Assembly: GCA_017853685.1 (NCBI GenBank)
Contig: JAFMJD010000003.1
Coordinates: forward strand, 1 to 44,301
Source: Actinomycetota bacterium
GTDB lineage: Bacteria; Actinomycetota; Acidimicrobiia; Acidimicrobiales; Ilumatobacteraceae
Direction: 5' to 3'
DNA: 44,301 bases
Part shown: in pieces, positions 9,848-17,879 of the stretch
How the letters are laid out: every line of letters begins with the position of its first letter
How positions within the stretch are numbered: the stretch's first letter is position 1
Notes under the pieces: generated by a model
Seen by the model: the letters and a program-made list of their open reading frames with translations, nothing else
Database searches by the model: none
What the model was told of the DNA's origin: nothing
Position numbers and translations under genes: made by a program

Positions 9848-11012
9848 GCAGAGGGGTCGTTGCCGGCATCGTTGTTGTGGTTGTGGTGGTCGTCGGGGGC
9901 GGCTCCAGCGGCGGCACGAACGAGCCGAGCAGGAATCGAGTGCGTCGGTACCCCTCGTACATCTGCCGGCGGATCCAGCGCGCAATGCGAGGGTCGTTGA
10001 CCCGCTTGGTGAGCACGACGGCCCGCAGCGAAGGCGGGTACACCCAGGTGGGGATCGCCACCGGTCGGAGCACCTCGAACCCACCCTCGGCGCGTTCGGC
10101 GAAGGTGACCTGCAACAACACACCTTCTTGCGTGCCGAGGCGCAGCGTGGTGGCCTGTCGCTGGTTGGACACGATGTTGCCGAGGCCGAAGGCCACCCAC
10201 GTTCCGTTGATCTTGCGAATCGGCTGCAGCACGTGGGCATGGTGACCGATGATCAGGTCCACTACTCCGGCGCTCGTGACGGCCTTGGCCACGTTCAACT
10301 GGGCGATCGTGGGTTGCTGTCGGTACTCCTGGCCCCAGTGGAACGACACGATCACCACTTCTGCGCCGCGCACGCGTGCATCCTGGGCGTCGGCGATCAC
10401 GCGGGAGGCCGAGATGAAGTTGGTTCGCCACGGCTCCCATCCCCGGGGTCGGAGTCGCCCGTTGTACCCATAGGTGTAGGCGAGATGTGCCACGCGTACG
10501 CCGTTCACGTCGAGGATGGGGGCGATCGCCTCCTCCGGTGTGCGTGCGGTTCCCGAGTGCCCGAGGCCTGCGGCGTCGAAGGCGTCGAGTGTGGCGTCGA
10601 TACCGGCGAGTCCCTTGTCGATCGTGTGGTTGTTCGCCGTACTGCAACGATCGAATCCGGCGTCACGCAACGACTGGGCCATGGCGACTGGCGTGGCGAA
10701 CGACGGATACCCCGAGTAGCGGATGCCGGCGGGCGCGATGGGGCCCTCCAGATTGCAGATCGCCAGATCGGCGGCCTCGAGGTAGGGGCGCAACTCGGCG
10801 AACATCGGCCGATAGTCGTACGAGGTGCCCCCGCCGTTCAGGAGTGCCCGTTGATTCACCGCGTTATGGGCAATCACGTCGCCGGTGGCTGCAAGGGTGA
10901 ACGAACGCAGCGGGGCCGGAGGATCCTCTCCCTGCGCTGCCGGCACGCACAACGCAAACACCGCAAGCGATATGGCCGTGGCCACCAGGCGTCGTCGGAG
11001 AGGCTGCTGCAT
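9837..11012 (-). CDS. CapA family protein (PGA_cap, poly-gamma-glutamate biosynthesis-type metallophosphatase fold), signal peptide, Thr-rich tail
   Basis: MQQPLRRRLVATAISLAVFALCVPAAQG signal peptide; TLAATGDVIAH, ICNLEGPIA, TANNHTIDKG, SFHWGQEY, GHHAHVLQPI motifs; the longer ORF-track start at 11423 is unsupported. Confidence 0.88.
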   Translation of the reverse strand: MQQPLRRRLVATAISLAVFALCVPAAQGEDPPAPLRSFTLAATGDVIAHNAVNQRALLNGGGTSYDYRPMFAELRPYLEAADLAICNLEGPIAPAGIRYSGYPSFATPVAMAQSLRDAGFDRCSTANNHTIDKGLAGIDATLDAFDAAGLGHSGTARTPEEAIAPILDVNGVRVAHLAYTYGYNGRLRPRGWEPWRTNFISASRVIADAQDARVRGAEVVIVSFHWGQEYRQQPTIAQLNVAKAVTSAGVVDLIIGHHAHVLQPIRKINGTWVAFGLGNIVSNQRQATTLRLGTQEGVLLQVTFAERAEGGFEVLRPVAIPTWVYPPSLRAVVLTKRVNDPRIARWIRRQMYEGYRRTRFLLGSFVPPLEPPPTTTTTTTTMPATTPLPTP

Positions 11013-11041
11013 CGTGGTCGTCCCGAGGGGTTGTCTACCAC

Positions 11042-11047
11042 TACCCT
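11042..11047 (+). promoter_or_regulatory. Putative -10 (TACCCT), leaderless promoter
   Basis: TACCCT, 7 nt, GTG start at 11055. Confidence 0.5.
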
Positions 11048-11054
11048 CGCGCAG

Positions 11055-11573
11055 GTGGCGAAACAGCAACGTCGTCGGGTCGTTCCCCGTCCGTCCCCCG
11101 AGCCCGAGATCGGCCGTGTGTTCGCCGATGGTCCGGTGCATCGGCTCTATCAGGGTCTCGATGAGGCCGATCGTCGTGACATCGTGTTCGCGATCGGGGT
11201 GAAGACCTGCCAGCGCATCGGGCACCGGCACCGCCTCGTGGAGTTCCGACAGATCACCGACATCGCGTCGGAGTGGTCGGTGGTGGACTCGTGGCTGCAG
11301 ACAGCCGAACAGCAGGCCACGTTGCGGTCGTTCGGTGACCTGTTCGGTCCGTTGCTCACCGAGTTGGTGGGTCGGGCGGTGGAACTGCTGGGCGACAACT
11401 CGGATGCGCCCACCGCCGACCAACTGCGCGAGATGGGTGAAGAGCTTGCATTCGAGCGCTCGTGGCCCCAGGTGCGGCTCCTGATGGCTGGCGTGGTCGA
11501 GCTCGGTTTCGAGGCCGAGGCTGAGGCCAAGGCGCTCAGCGAGGCCGACGAACGCTTCCGTCTCCCTGCATGA
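11055..11573 (+). CDS. Hypothetical protein, predicted helical
   Basis: VAKQQRRRVVPRPSPEPEIGRVFADGPVHRLYQGLDEADRRDIVF...; ends with ATGA overlap to the next gene; the 587-aa ORF-track version from 9810 is antisense to CapA. Confidence 0.7.
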   Translation: MAKQQRRRVVPRPSPEPEIGRVFADGPVHRLYQGLDEADRRDIVFAIGVKTCQRIGHRHRLVEFRQITDIASEWSVVDSWLQTAEQQATLRSFGDLFGPLLTELVGRAVELLGDNSDAPTADQLREMGEELAFERSWPQVRLLMAGVVELGFEAEAEAKALSEADERFRLPA

Positions 11574-12001
11574 CCCTGCTCGTGATCCATCTCGTCGCCA
11601 CGGCGATGATGGCCGGGCTCATCTGGTTCGTGCAGGTCGTGCACTATCCGTTGTTCGATCTCGTGGGCGCCGAGCAGTCAGTGCAGTACGCCCACGAACA
11701 TCAACGGCGCACCTCGTACGTCGTTGGTGCGCCGATGGCCGTCGAGGGTGTCACGGCGCTGGCGCTCTTCTTCCGCCCGCCGAGCGATCTGGGGAGCGTG
11801 TGGCCGTTCGTCGGACTCGTGTTGTTGGGAATCGTGCACGCGAGCACGGTGTTCCTCCAGGTGCCCCAGCACGCCCGACTTGCGCAGGCTCACGATCCGG
11901 CGCGGGTGCGGTTCCTCGTGCGGACGAACTGGATACGCACGATCGGCTGGACGGCTCGCGCCGTGCTTGCTGCGTTCCTCGTGGTTGCCGGCGCGCAGTG
12001 A
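11570..12001 (+). CDS. Hypothetical integral membrane protein (about 4 TM)
   Basis: ATGA overlap with upstream gene; hydrophobic segments LVIHLVATAMMAGLIWFVQVVHYPLF, VWPFVGLVLLGIVHAS, TARAVLAAFLVVAGAQ. Confidence 0.8.
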   Translation: MTLLVIHLVATAMMAGLIWFVQVVHYPLFDLVGAEQSVQYAHEHQRRTSYVVGAPMAVEGVTALALFFRPPSDLGSVWPFVGLVLLGIVHASTVFLQVPQHARLAQAHDPARVRFLVRTNWIRTIGWTARAVLAAFLVVAGAQ

Positions 12002-12008
12002 TGCCCGA

Positions 12009-12030
12009 CTGACAGCGTTCTCGCTGTCAG
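12009..12030. terminator. Bidirectional hairpin between convergent genes
   Basis: CTGACAGCG-TTCT-CGCTGTCAG, perfect 9-bp stem between stop 12001(+) and stop 12027(-); no U-tract. Confidence 0.55.
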
Positions 12031-12965
12031 CGACGATCAGGACGTGACCAGCGCCCGAGGCCGAGGGCGGTGGATACCGCCGGTTGCACCACGAGACGCT
12101 CGGTCACCGGAAGGAACGGCAGTCGGAGCATGAAGCGTGCACGCAGCGGCAGCAGCGCAATCGCTCCGGCCAGAATCGGCGCGTAGCCGAGGCGCTCCGG
12201 CGCCGAGAGCCCAGCTGGCAGGGCAAGGTAGCGAGCAGCATCGCGTGCCTCGCGGGTGGAGCGCAGTTCGGGGTCGTATGCGTGCAACTGTGCACGGAGT
12301 TCGCTGACCGATCGGGGAGCGCCCTGCACGCCGAGCAGTTCTGCGGTGATCGACATGTCGGCCACGTAGCGGTCCTCGTCGGCACTCGAGAGTTTCTTCG
12401 ATCCGTAGCGACGGTGCGCCGCGAGGAAACTGTCCACCTCGGCGAGATGGACCCAGCGCAGCAGGTGGGGGTCATTTGCCGAGTACGGCTCGCCGGCGGA
12501 TGTCATGCCCTGAACACGGCTGTGCACCTGCTTGACGGCCTCCACGCTGCGCACTGCCCACTCCTTGGGTCCGAACGTCACCACGCCGAGAAAGTCGGCA
12601 GTGCGCTGCAGGCGTCCCCACGGGTCCTCGCGGTAGTTGCTGTGCTGGGCCACGCCGGCCATCGCACGCGGGTGCAGGCTCTGCAGCAGCAGTGCGCGCA
12701 GTCCGCCCACCAGCATGGCGATATCGGCGTGCACCACCAGTACGGGGCTGTCGGGTGCGAGCAGTCGCTCACCGGGCGCCTCGAGCACCTCGGTCCAGCG
12801 TTCACGAGCCTCGGGCCCGCCGATGCGGGAGTCCAGTGCAGCGGCGATCGCCGTGCGAACTGATTCCACTGATGTCTTGACGATCTCGGGTGACAACAGC
12901 GCACCGAGATCGGGGGGATCGAGACGCAGGTTCACTCGGCCCAACGGTATCGGCGGCCCGAGCAC
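12027..12965 (-). CDS. DUF2236 / oxygenase MpaB family protein
   Basis: GLRALLLQSLHPRAMAGVAQHSNYREDPWGRLQRTADFL, typical of the DUF2236/MpaB (rubber-oxygenase-like) family. Confidence 0.85.
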   Translation of the reverse strand: MLGPPIPLGRVNLRLDPPDLGALLSPEIVKTSVESVRTAIAAALDSRIGGPEARERWTEVLEAPGERLLAPDSPVLVVHADIAMLVGGLRALLLQSLHPRAMAGVAQHSNYREDPWGRLQRTADFLGVVTFGPKEWAVRSVEAVKQVHSRVQGMTSAGEPYSANDPHLLRWVHLAEVDSFLAAHRRYGSKKLSSADEDRYVADMSITAELLGVQGAPRSVSELRAQLHAYDPELRSTREARDAARYLALPAGLSAPERLGYAPILAGAIALLPLRARFMLRLPFLPVTERLVVQPAVSTALGLGRWSRPDRR

Positions 12966-12973
12966 ACCGTTCG

Positions 12974-14476
12974 TCAGAGTCGACCATCGTCGAGCAAATG
13001 CAGCACCTCACGCGCCCGTTCCCGAACGGCCTCGAGGTCGGTGAGTCGCCCCATGGCCCGCACCTGTTGCACCACCCGCGGATTCGAGTCGAAGCGTTCC
13101 CGATGGCGGGCAAGAAAGTCCCAGTACAAGGTGGTGAACGGGCAGGCGTCGGGTCCGACGCGCTTGGTGCGGTCGAACGCGCAGCCGTTGCAGTAATCGC
13201 TCATCTTGTGGATGTACGCGCCGCCGGCCGCGTACGGCTTGGTGGCCATGCGGCCCCCGTCGGCATGCAGTGCCATGCCGAGCACGTTCGGCAGCATCAC
13301 CCATTCGGCGCCGTCGACGAAGCCCTCCCACATCCAGTCGACCAGCGCCTGGGGTGACACACCTGCGAGGAGCGACAGGTTGCCGAGCACCATGAGGCGT
13401 TGGATGTGATGTGTCCATCCGTAGTGCGTCACGTCGCTCAGGGTGTGTTCGACACATCGCATGGCCGTCGACGCTCCGGTGAACACCGGCGGCAGCGGTC
13501 GGTGTGCGCCGAGTTCGTTCGTGGAGCGGTACTCCGGCATCCACGACCAGTAGGTGCCCCACACGTACTCGCGCCAACCGATGATCTGGCGTATCGCTCC
13601 CTCGGCCGATGCGATGGGCACCTCGCCACGGCGGTATGCGGCTTCGATCTCGTCGCACACCTCGCGTGGGTGCAACAGGCCGAGGTTGAGTGCGGGCGAG
13701 AGCAGCGTGTGCGAGAGGTGCCAGTTGGTGGACAGCATCGCGTCCTCGTACGGCCCGAATCCCGGCAGCACGTTCTGCACCGCATGACGCAGTTGGGCAA
13801 GTGCGCGGGCGCGGGTGGTGGGCCACACTCCGGTTGGGTCGTCGCCCCAGATCGGTGCACCCGAGTCCCGTAGCGCATGGAGATCATCGAGTGCTGCGCG
13901 GTCGATGTCATCGAGTTCGTGATGGACCGGCACCGGCCACGGGTGTGGCTTGCGGGGCGGCGGCTTGCGATTGTCGTGATCGAAGTTCCACTGTCCGCCC
14001 GCGGGCTCGTCGCCATCCATGAGGTAGCCCAGTCGCCGGCGCTGCCACCGATAGAAGTCCTCCATGCGCAATCGGTTGCGACCGAGTGCCCAGTCGGCGA
14101 AGTCGCTCGGGTGACACAGGAACTGGTCGGTGGGCACGGTCTCGACGCCCTCGGCACTCAGCATGGCGAGTCCGTCCCACGAGGCGGGCTCTGTTGCCAG
14201 CACCCGGGTGGGTGCGTACTGCGTCCGGTGGCGACCCAGTCCCTCGCGCAGCGACGGCGCTCGTTGGTAGTCAACCTCGAAGCCCTCGGCCCGGAGTTCG
14301 GCAGCGAGGTGACGCATACCGCTCGTCACCAGATGTGCGCGCTGGATGTGCCAGCGACGCGAACGCAACTTGGTTGCACTCTCCACCATGAGGACTCGCG
14401 TGTTGGTGGGTGTGGCGTGCCGGAGAGCGCCGAGGTGGCGGTTCAGTTGGTCGCCGAGCACCCACACCGTGTCCAC
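12974..14476 (-). CDS. Cryptochrome/photolyase family protein, predicted FeS-BCP (prokaryotic 6-4 photolyase-like)
   Basis: WVLGDQLN N-terminus; IGWREYVWGTYW; putative 4Fe-4S ligands MRCVEHTL, DYCNGC, DACPFTTLYWDFL; GTG start with TACGCT 6 nt upstream. Confidence 0.9.
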   Translation of the reverse strand: MDTVWVLGDQLNRHLGALRHATPTNTRVLMVESATKLRSRRWHIQRAHLVTSGMRHLAAELRAEGFEVDYQRAPSLREGLGRHRTQYAPTRVLATEPASWDGLAMLSAEGVETVPTDQFLCHPSDFADWALGRNRLRMEDFYRWQRRRLGYLMDGDEPAGGQWNFDHDNRKPPPRKPHPWPVPVHHELDDIDRAALDDLHALRDSGAPIWGDDPTGVWPTTRARALAQLRHAVQNVLPGFGPYEDAMLSTNWHLSHTLLSPALNLGLLHPREVCDEIEAAYRRGEVPIASAEGAIRQIIGWREYVWGTYWSWMPEYRSTNELGAHRPLPPVFTGASTAMRCVEHTLSDVTHYGWTHHIQRLMVLGNLSLLAGVSPQALVDWMWEGFVDGAEWVMLPNVLGMALHADGGRMATKPYAAGGAYIHKMSDYCNGCAFDRTKRVGPDACPFTTLYWDFLARHRERFDSNPRVVQQVRAMGRLTDLEAVRERAREVLHLLDDGRL

Positions 14477-14482
14477 GGGGCG

Positions 14483-14488
14483 AGCGTA
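14483..14488 (-). promoter_or_regulatory. Putative -10 (TACGCT), leaderless promoter for photolyase gene
   Basis: TACGCT, 6 nt, GTG start at 14476. Confidence 0.55.
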
Positions 14489-14513
14489 CGGCGGGTTCGC
14501 CCGCTCGGTTGTC

Positions 14514-15263
14514 TCAGATGAAGAAACGAACGGCGGCGATGAGGCCGAAGGTCACCACCACCACACGCATGACCACAGGGTTCATACGACCGACGAGGCG
14601 ACCCCCGAGGTGGCCGCCCACGAGGCTCGTCACCGCCATCACTGCTGCGTACACCCAGTACACCTTGCCGGAGAACAGGAAGAACAGCGCTGCGAGGATG
14701 TTGATGACGAACGAGAGCACCTGTTTGAGTGCGTTCAGTCGCGTGAGTGGGTCATGCAGCGCGAGGCCGAGCACCGCCAGCAGCATGATGCCGAGTCCGG
14801 CACCGAAGTATCCGCCGTACACCGAGCACAAGAACACCGCCACGAGCAGAACGGGGCTTCCCTGTCGGGCCTCGCCGCTGGCGCCGAGCCACTTCTTGAG
14901 CAGCGACTGTCCGGCGAGCAGCGCGCACGCGAGGAGGATGAGGTAGGGGACCAGGTTGCGGAACAGTCGCTCGGGCGAGATCAGCAGCAGCACCGACCCG
15001 GTGAGTCCCCCGGCAGCGGCGGCGGGTAGCAGCGACCGGAGTCGGTCGCGGTTCTCCACGACGTGATGACGCTGTGCTGCGGCACCGCCGAGGTAGCCGG
15101 GGCACAACGCCACGGTGTTGGTGATGTTCGCCGACACCGACGGCACGCCGAGCGCAACGAGCACGGGGAACGACACGAGCGTGCCGCCGCCTGCGACTGC
15201 GTTGATGAGGCCGGCGGCCAAGCCCGCCCCTCCCGCTCCGATTGCGTTGCCGATGGATGTCAC
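14514..15263 (-). CDS. Sulfite exporter TauE/SafE family protein
   Basis: GLAAGLINAVAGGGTLVSFPVLVALGVPSVSANITNTVALCPGYLGG; AGGAG RBS before GTG 15263. Confidence 0.9.
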   Translation of the reverse strand: MTSIGNAIGAGGAGLAAGLINAVAGGGTLVSFPVLVALGVPSVSANITNTVALCPGYLGGAAAQRHHVVENRDRLRSLLPAAAAGGLTGSVLLLISPERLFRNLVPYLILLACALLAGQSLLKKWLGASGEARQGSPVLLVAVFLCSVYGGYFGAGLGIMLLAVLGLALHDPLTRLNALKQVLSFVINILAALFFLFSGKVYWVYAAVMAVTSLVGGHLGGRLVGRMNPVVMRVVVVTFGLIAAVRFFI

Positions 15264-15271
15264 CTGATGCT

Positions 15272-15288
15272 CCTGACCATCGGTCAGG
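15272..15288. promoter_or_regulatory. Inverted repeat (candidate operator) upstream of TauE/SafE gene, adjacent to -10 TACCCT
   Basis: CCTGACC-ATC-GGTCAGG (7-bp arms); minus-strand TACCCT at 15286-15291. Confidence 0.5.
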
Positions 15289-15364
15289 GTACGCGGGCGA
15301 GATCGCCGATCGTGTGAGCATTTCGTGTGCCGGGTCGAGCGTCGGCCGTGCAAGGATCGGCGGC

Positions 15365-15748
15365 ATGAACCGCGAGATCAATCCGTCGTCCATCGCCCCG
15401 ACGGCGGCCAATTACGCCCACGGGGTGCTGAGTACCGATGTGTCGAGCATCCTGCATCTGTCGGGAGCAGTGGGAGTCCGGCCCGACGGCTCGATCTCCG
15501 ACGATGTCGCCGAACAGGCAGCGGTGACGTGGGAGAACCTCGCCGCGATCTGCGCCGAGGCCGGCATGTCGCTCGACGACATCGTGTCCATCACCACCTA
15601 CGCCGTGGTGGGGGAGCCCTTGGCAGGTGTGATGGCGGCGCGTGACCGCGCGCTCGGCGGCCGACGCGTTGCATCGGTGCTCATCACGGTTCCGGCGCTC
15701 GCACGGCCCGAATGGAAGATGGAGATCGCTGCCGTCGCCGTGCGCTGA
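15365..15748 (+). CDS. RidA (YjgF/YER057c/UK114) family protein
   Basis: LSTDVSSILHLSGAVGVRPDGSISDDVAEQAAVTWENLAAICAEAGMSLDDIVSITTYAV. Confidence 0.85.
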   Translation: MNREINPSSIAPTAANYAHGVLSTDVSSILHLSGAVGVRPDGSISDDVAEQAAVTWENLAAICAEAGMSLDDIVSITTYAVVGEPLAGVMAARDRALGGRRVASVLITVPALARPEWKMEIAAVAVR

Positions 15749-15751
15749 CGG

Positions 15752-16591
15752 TCAGTCCATCCGCAAGCCGCCGTCGACGTTCAGCGTCTGGCCGGTGATG
15801 TAGCTCGCCTCGTCGCTCGCGAGGAACGCCACGGCCGCCGCTTGTTCCTCCACGCGTCCCTGCCGGCCCCACGGGATCCGGCTCACGGCACCCTGACGCG
15901 GTGCCTCGGCCGGCAGGTTGTAGCGCGCTGCGGTGCGACCGAACGTTCCGTCCATCATGTCGGTGTCGGTGGAGCCGGGGCACACGCAGTTCACGCGGAT
16001 GCGAGATGGCGCAAGTTCCACTGCCAACTGCTGGGTGAGCCCGATGAGTCCCCACTTGGTTGCGCAGTAGGCGCCGTAGTTGGGCAGGCCCTGTCGACCG
16101 GCCATCGACGAAATGTTGATGATGACGCCCCCGTTGCCAGCAGCGCGCATGGCACGGCCGCCGAACTTGGTGACGAGGTACACGCCGTTCAGGTTCACAT
16201 CGACGGTGCGGTACCAGACCTCGTCGTCCATGTCGAGAATCGGCGCCGCGCCCGCCTCGCTCGGAAGCGCAGCGTTGTTCACGATGATGTCGAGACGCCC
16301 GAAGCGCTCGATCACCGAGTCCACCATGGCGCTCACCTCGTCGCCCCGGACGACGTCGAACTCCGAGGCGAGCGAACCGCGGCCCATGGCCTCGATCTCG
16401 GCTGCCACGCTGTGCACCCCGCGCCATCCGGCGTCACGTTCGTGTGCCGGGTACGACGACGGGTCTCGTGGGAACCCCGTCACGACCACGTTGCAGCCCT
16501 CCTCGGCCAGGCGCAGCGCAATCGCCCGCCCGATGCCGCGCTGGCGGGCCGCCCCGGTCACCACTGCCACTTTCCCCTCGAGTCCCTGCAC
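15752..16591 (-). CDS. SDR family oxidoreductase
   Basis: TGAARQRGIGRAIA, NNAA, YCATKWG motifs; RBS GAGGAGG. Confidence 0.92.
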   Translation of the reverse strand: MQGLEGKVAVVTGAARQRGIGRAIALRLAEEGCNVVVTGFPRDPSSYPAHERDAGWRGVHSVAAEIEAMGRGSLASEFDVVRGDEVSAMVDSVIERFGRLDIIVNNAALPSEAGAAPILDMDDEVWYRTVDVNLNGVYLVTKFGGRAMRAAGNGGVIINISSMAGRQGLPNYGAYCATKWGLIGLTQQLAVELAPSRIRVNCVCPGSTDTDMMDGTFGRTAARYNLPAEAPRQGAVSRIPWGRQGRVEEQAAAVAFLASDEASYITGQTLNVDGGLRMD

Positions 16592-16667
16592 GATGCCTCC
16601 TCGTTTGTGCGCCGACGATGCGCGATGACCTATCGTGGCGCATCGGCCGAGGGAAGGGGAACCCGAG

Positions 16668-17219
16668 ATGTTGATGGACCGTTACACACTGTTCCAGCAG
16701 GCGTACTTCGTGAACGACCTGGACGAAGCGATCCAGGAGTGGGCACGGGTCTATGGGGCCGGTCCGTTCGTGGTGACCAACCACCACAAGTGCGACAAGT
16801 TCATGTACCGCAACACGGCGCAGGAGGCCGACGTCTCCTATGCGTTCGGCTATCTCGGCGACACCATGATCCAGTTCATCGTCCAGCACGACGAGACGCC
16901 GTCGATCTACCGGGACATGTACGCCAAGGGCGAGCAGGGTTACCACCACATGGCCTACCTCGTGAACGATTTCGAGGCCGAGTACCAGCGCCTGATCGAC
17001 ATGGGACTCGTGCCGGCCTGCCGGTTGTACGCCGACGGCGTCGATGCGGCCTACTTCGACACCCGGCACATCAACGGCGGATTCACCGAGATCCACGGCG
17101 ACCCGCCGCACATCCTGGGCGCCTTCGCGCAGTGGCGGCGTGCACACGAGTTGTTCCGCCGTGGCGACGATCCCGTGACCCGTCGGCGCGACGCCAGCCA
17201 GAACGCCGCCGGTCGCTGA
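16668..17219 (+). CDS. VOC (glyoxalase/bleomycin resistance) family protein
   Basis: MLMDRYTLFQQAYFVNDLDEAIQEWARVYGAGPF...GYHHMAYLVNDFEAEYQRL...GGFTEIHGDP; RBS GAAGGGGAA. Confidence 0.85.
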   Translation: MLMDRYTLFQQAYFVNDLDEAIQEWARVYGAGPFVVTNHHKCDKFMYRNTAQEADVSYAFGYLGDTMIQFIVQHDETPSIYRDMYAKGEQGYHHMAYLVNDFEAEYQRLIDMGLVPACRLYADGVDAAYFDTRHINGGFTEIHGDPPHILGAFAQWRRAHELFRRGDDPVTRRRDASQNAAGR

Positions 17220-17242
17220 TCAGCGACCCGACCACCCGCCGG

Positions 17243-17248
17243 TATCGT
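17243..17248 (+). promoter_or_regulatory. Putative -10 (TATCGT), leaderless promoter
   Basis: TATCGT, 7 nt, GTG at 17256. Confidence 0.5.
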
Positions 17249-17255
17249 CGCCGGC

Positions 17256-17486
17256 GTGGACGCACCGCTCGCTGACCGACCGCTCGGCCAGCCACACGCG
17301 AAACGTCTGTCGCCCTCGCATCCGCACTACGCGCGCATCTTGTCGCTGCATGCGGAGGCGCTGGAGCGCGGCGATCCCGGCTACCGCGATCCCGTGTCCG
17401 GGTTGTTCGTGTTCAGTGCCGCCTTCCATGCCGACCGCGGCTACTGCTGCGAGTCGGGCTGTCGCCACTGCCCGTACGTCGTCTGA
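17256..17486 (+). CDS. Small Cys-rich protein, DUF5522-like
   Basis: 76 aa; HPHYARILSLHAEALERGDPGYRDPVSGLFVFSAAFHADRGYCCESGCRHCPY. Confidence 0.8.
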   Translation: MDAPLADRPLGQPHAKRLSPSHPHYARILSLHAEALERGDPGYRDPVSGLFVFSAAFHADRGYCCESGCRHCPYVV

Positions 17487-17512
17487 CGCCGCCCGGTTGG
17501 GGCCGGGGTCAG
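17483..17512. terminator. Bulged hairpin between convergent genes
   Basis: CTGAC-(GCCG bulge)-CCCGG-TTGGGG-CCGGG-GTCAG spanning both stop codons. Confidence 0.4.
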
Positions 17513-17796
17513 TGCGCGAGTTCGTCCACCCGGGCACGTGCGGCCGCCGGGTCCTCGAACCACAGGGCATTGATCTCCACCCACGGCCGTGAGGCTGCCG
17601 GGATGTCCTCGGCGGTGAAGATGGCCCCTACGGGGCAGGCGGCGAGGCACAGGTTGCAGCCGATGCACTCCTGTGGGTCGATGTAGCAGACCCGGTCGTC
17701 GTCGGTGTCCTTGATGCAGTCCACGGGGCAGACCTCGACACACGACTTGTCCTTGACGTCGATGCATGGATCGGTGATGACGTACACGGACGGCAT
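17509..17796 (-). CDS. 7Fe-type ferredoxin (FdxA-like)
   Basis: YVITDPCIDVKDKSCVEVCPVDCI ... CIGCNLCLAACPVGAI. Confidence 0.93.
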   Translation of the reverse strand: MPSVYVITDPCIDVKDKSCVEVCPVDCIKDTDDDRVCYIDPQECIGCNLCLAACPVGAIFTAEDIPAASRPWVEINALWFEDPAAARARVDELAH

Positions 17797-17879
17797 GGTG
17801 AACGGTCCCTCCTGGCGCTCTCGTCGGCCTGTGCCCCTGCTCGTTATAGTCCAGATCAGTCAACTTCCGGGGGTTCAAG

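Noticed and set aside
9810-11573. 587-aa plus-strand ORF
   Set aside because: First about 415 codons are antisense to the CapA gene; only the part from GTG 11055 is supported.
15842-17275. 477-aa plus-strand ORF
   Set aside because: Antisense to SDR then out of frame with the VOC gene; sequence is low-quality His/Arg-rich antisense translation typical of high GC.
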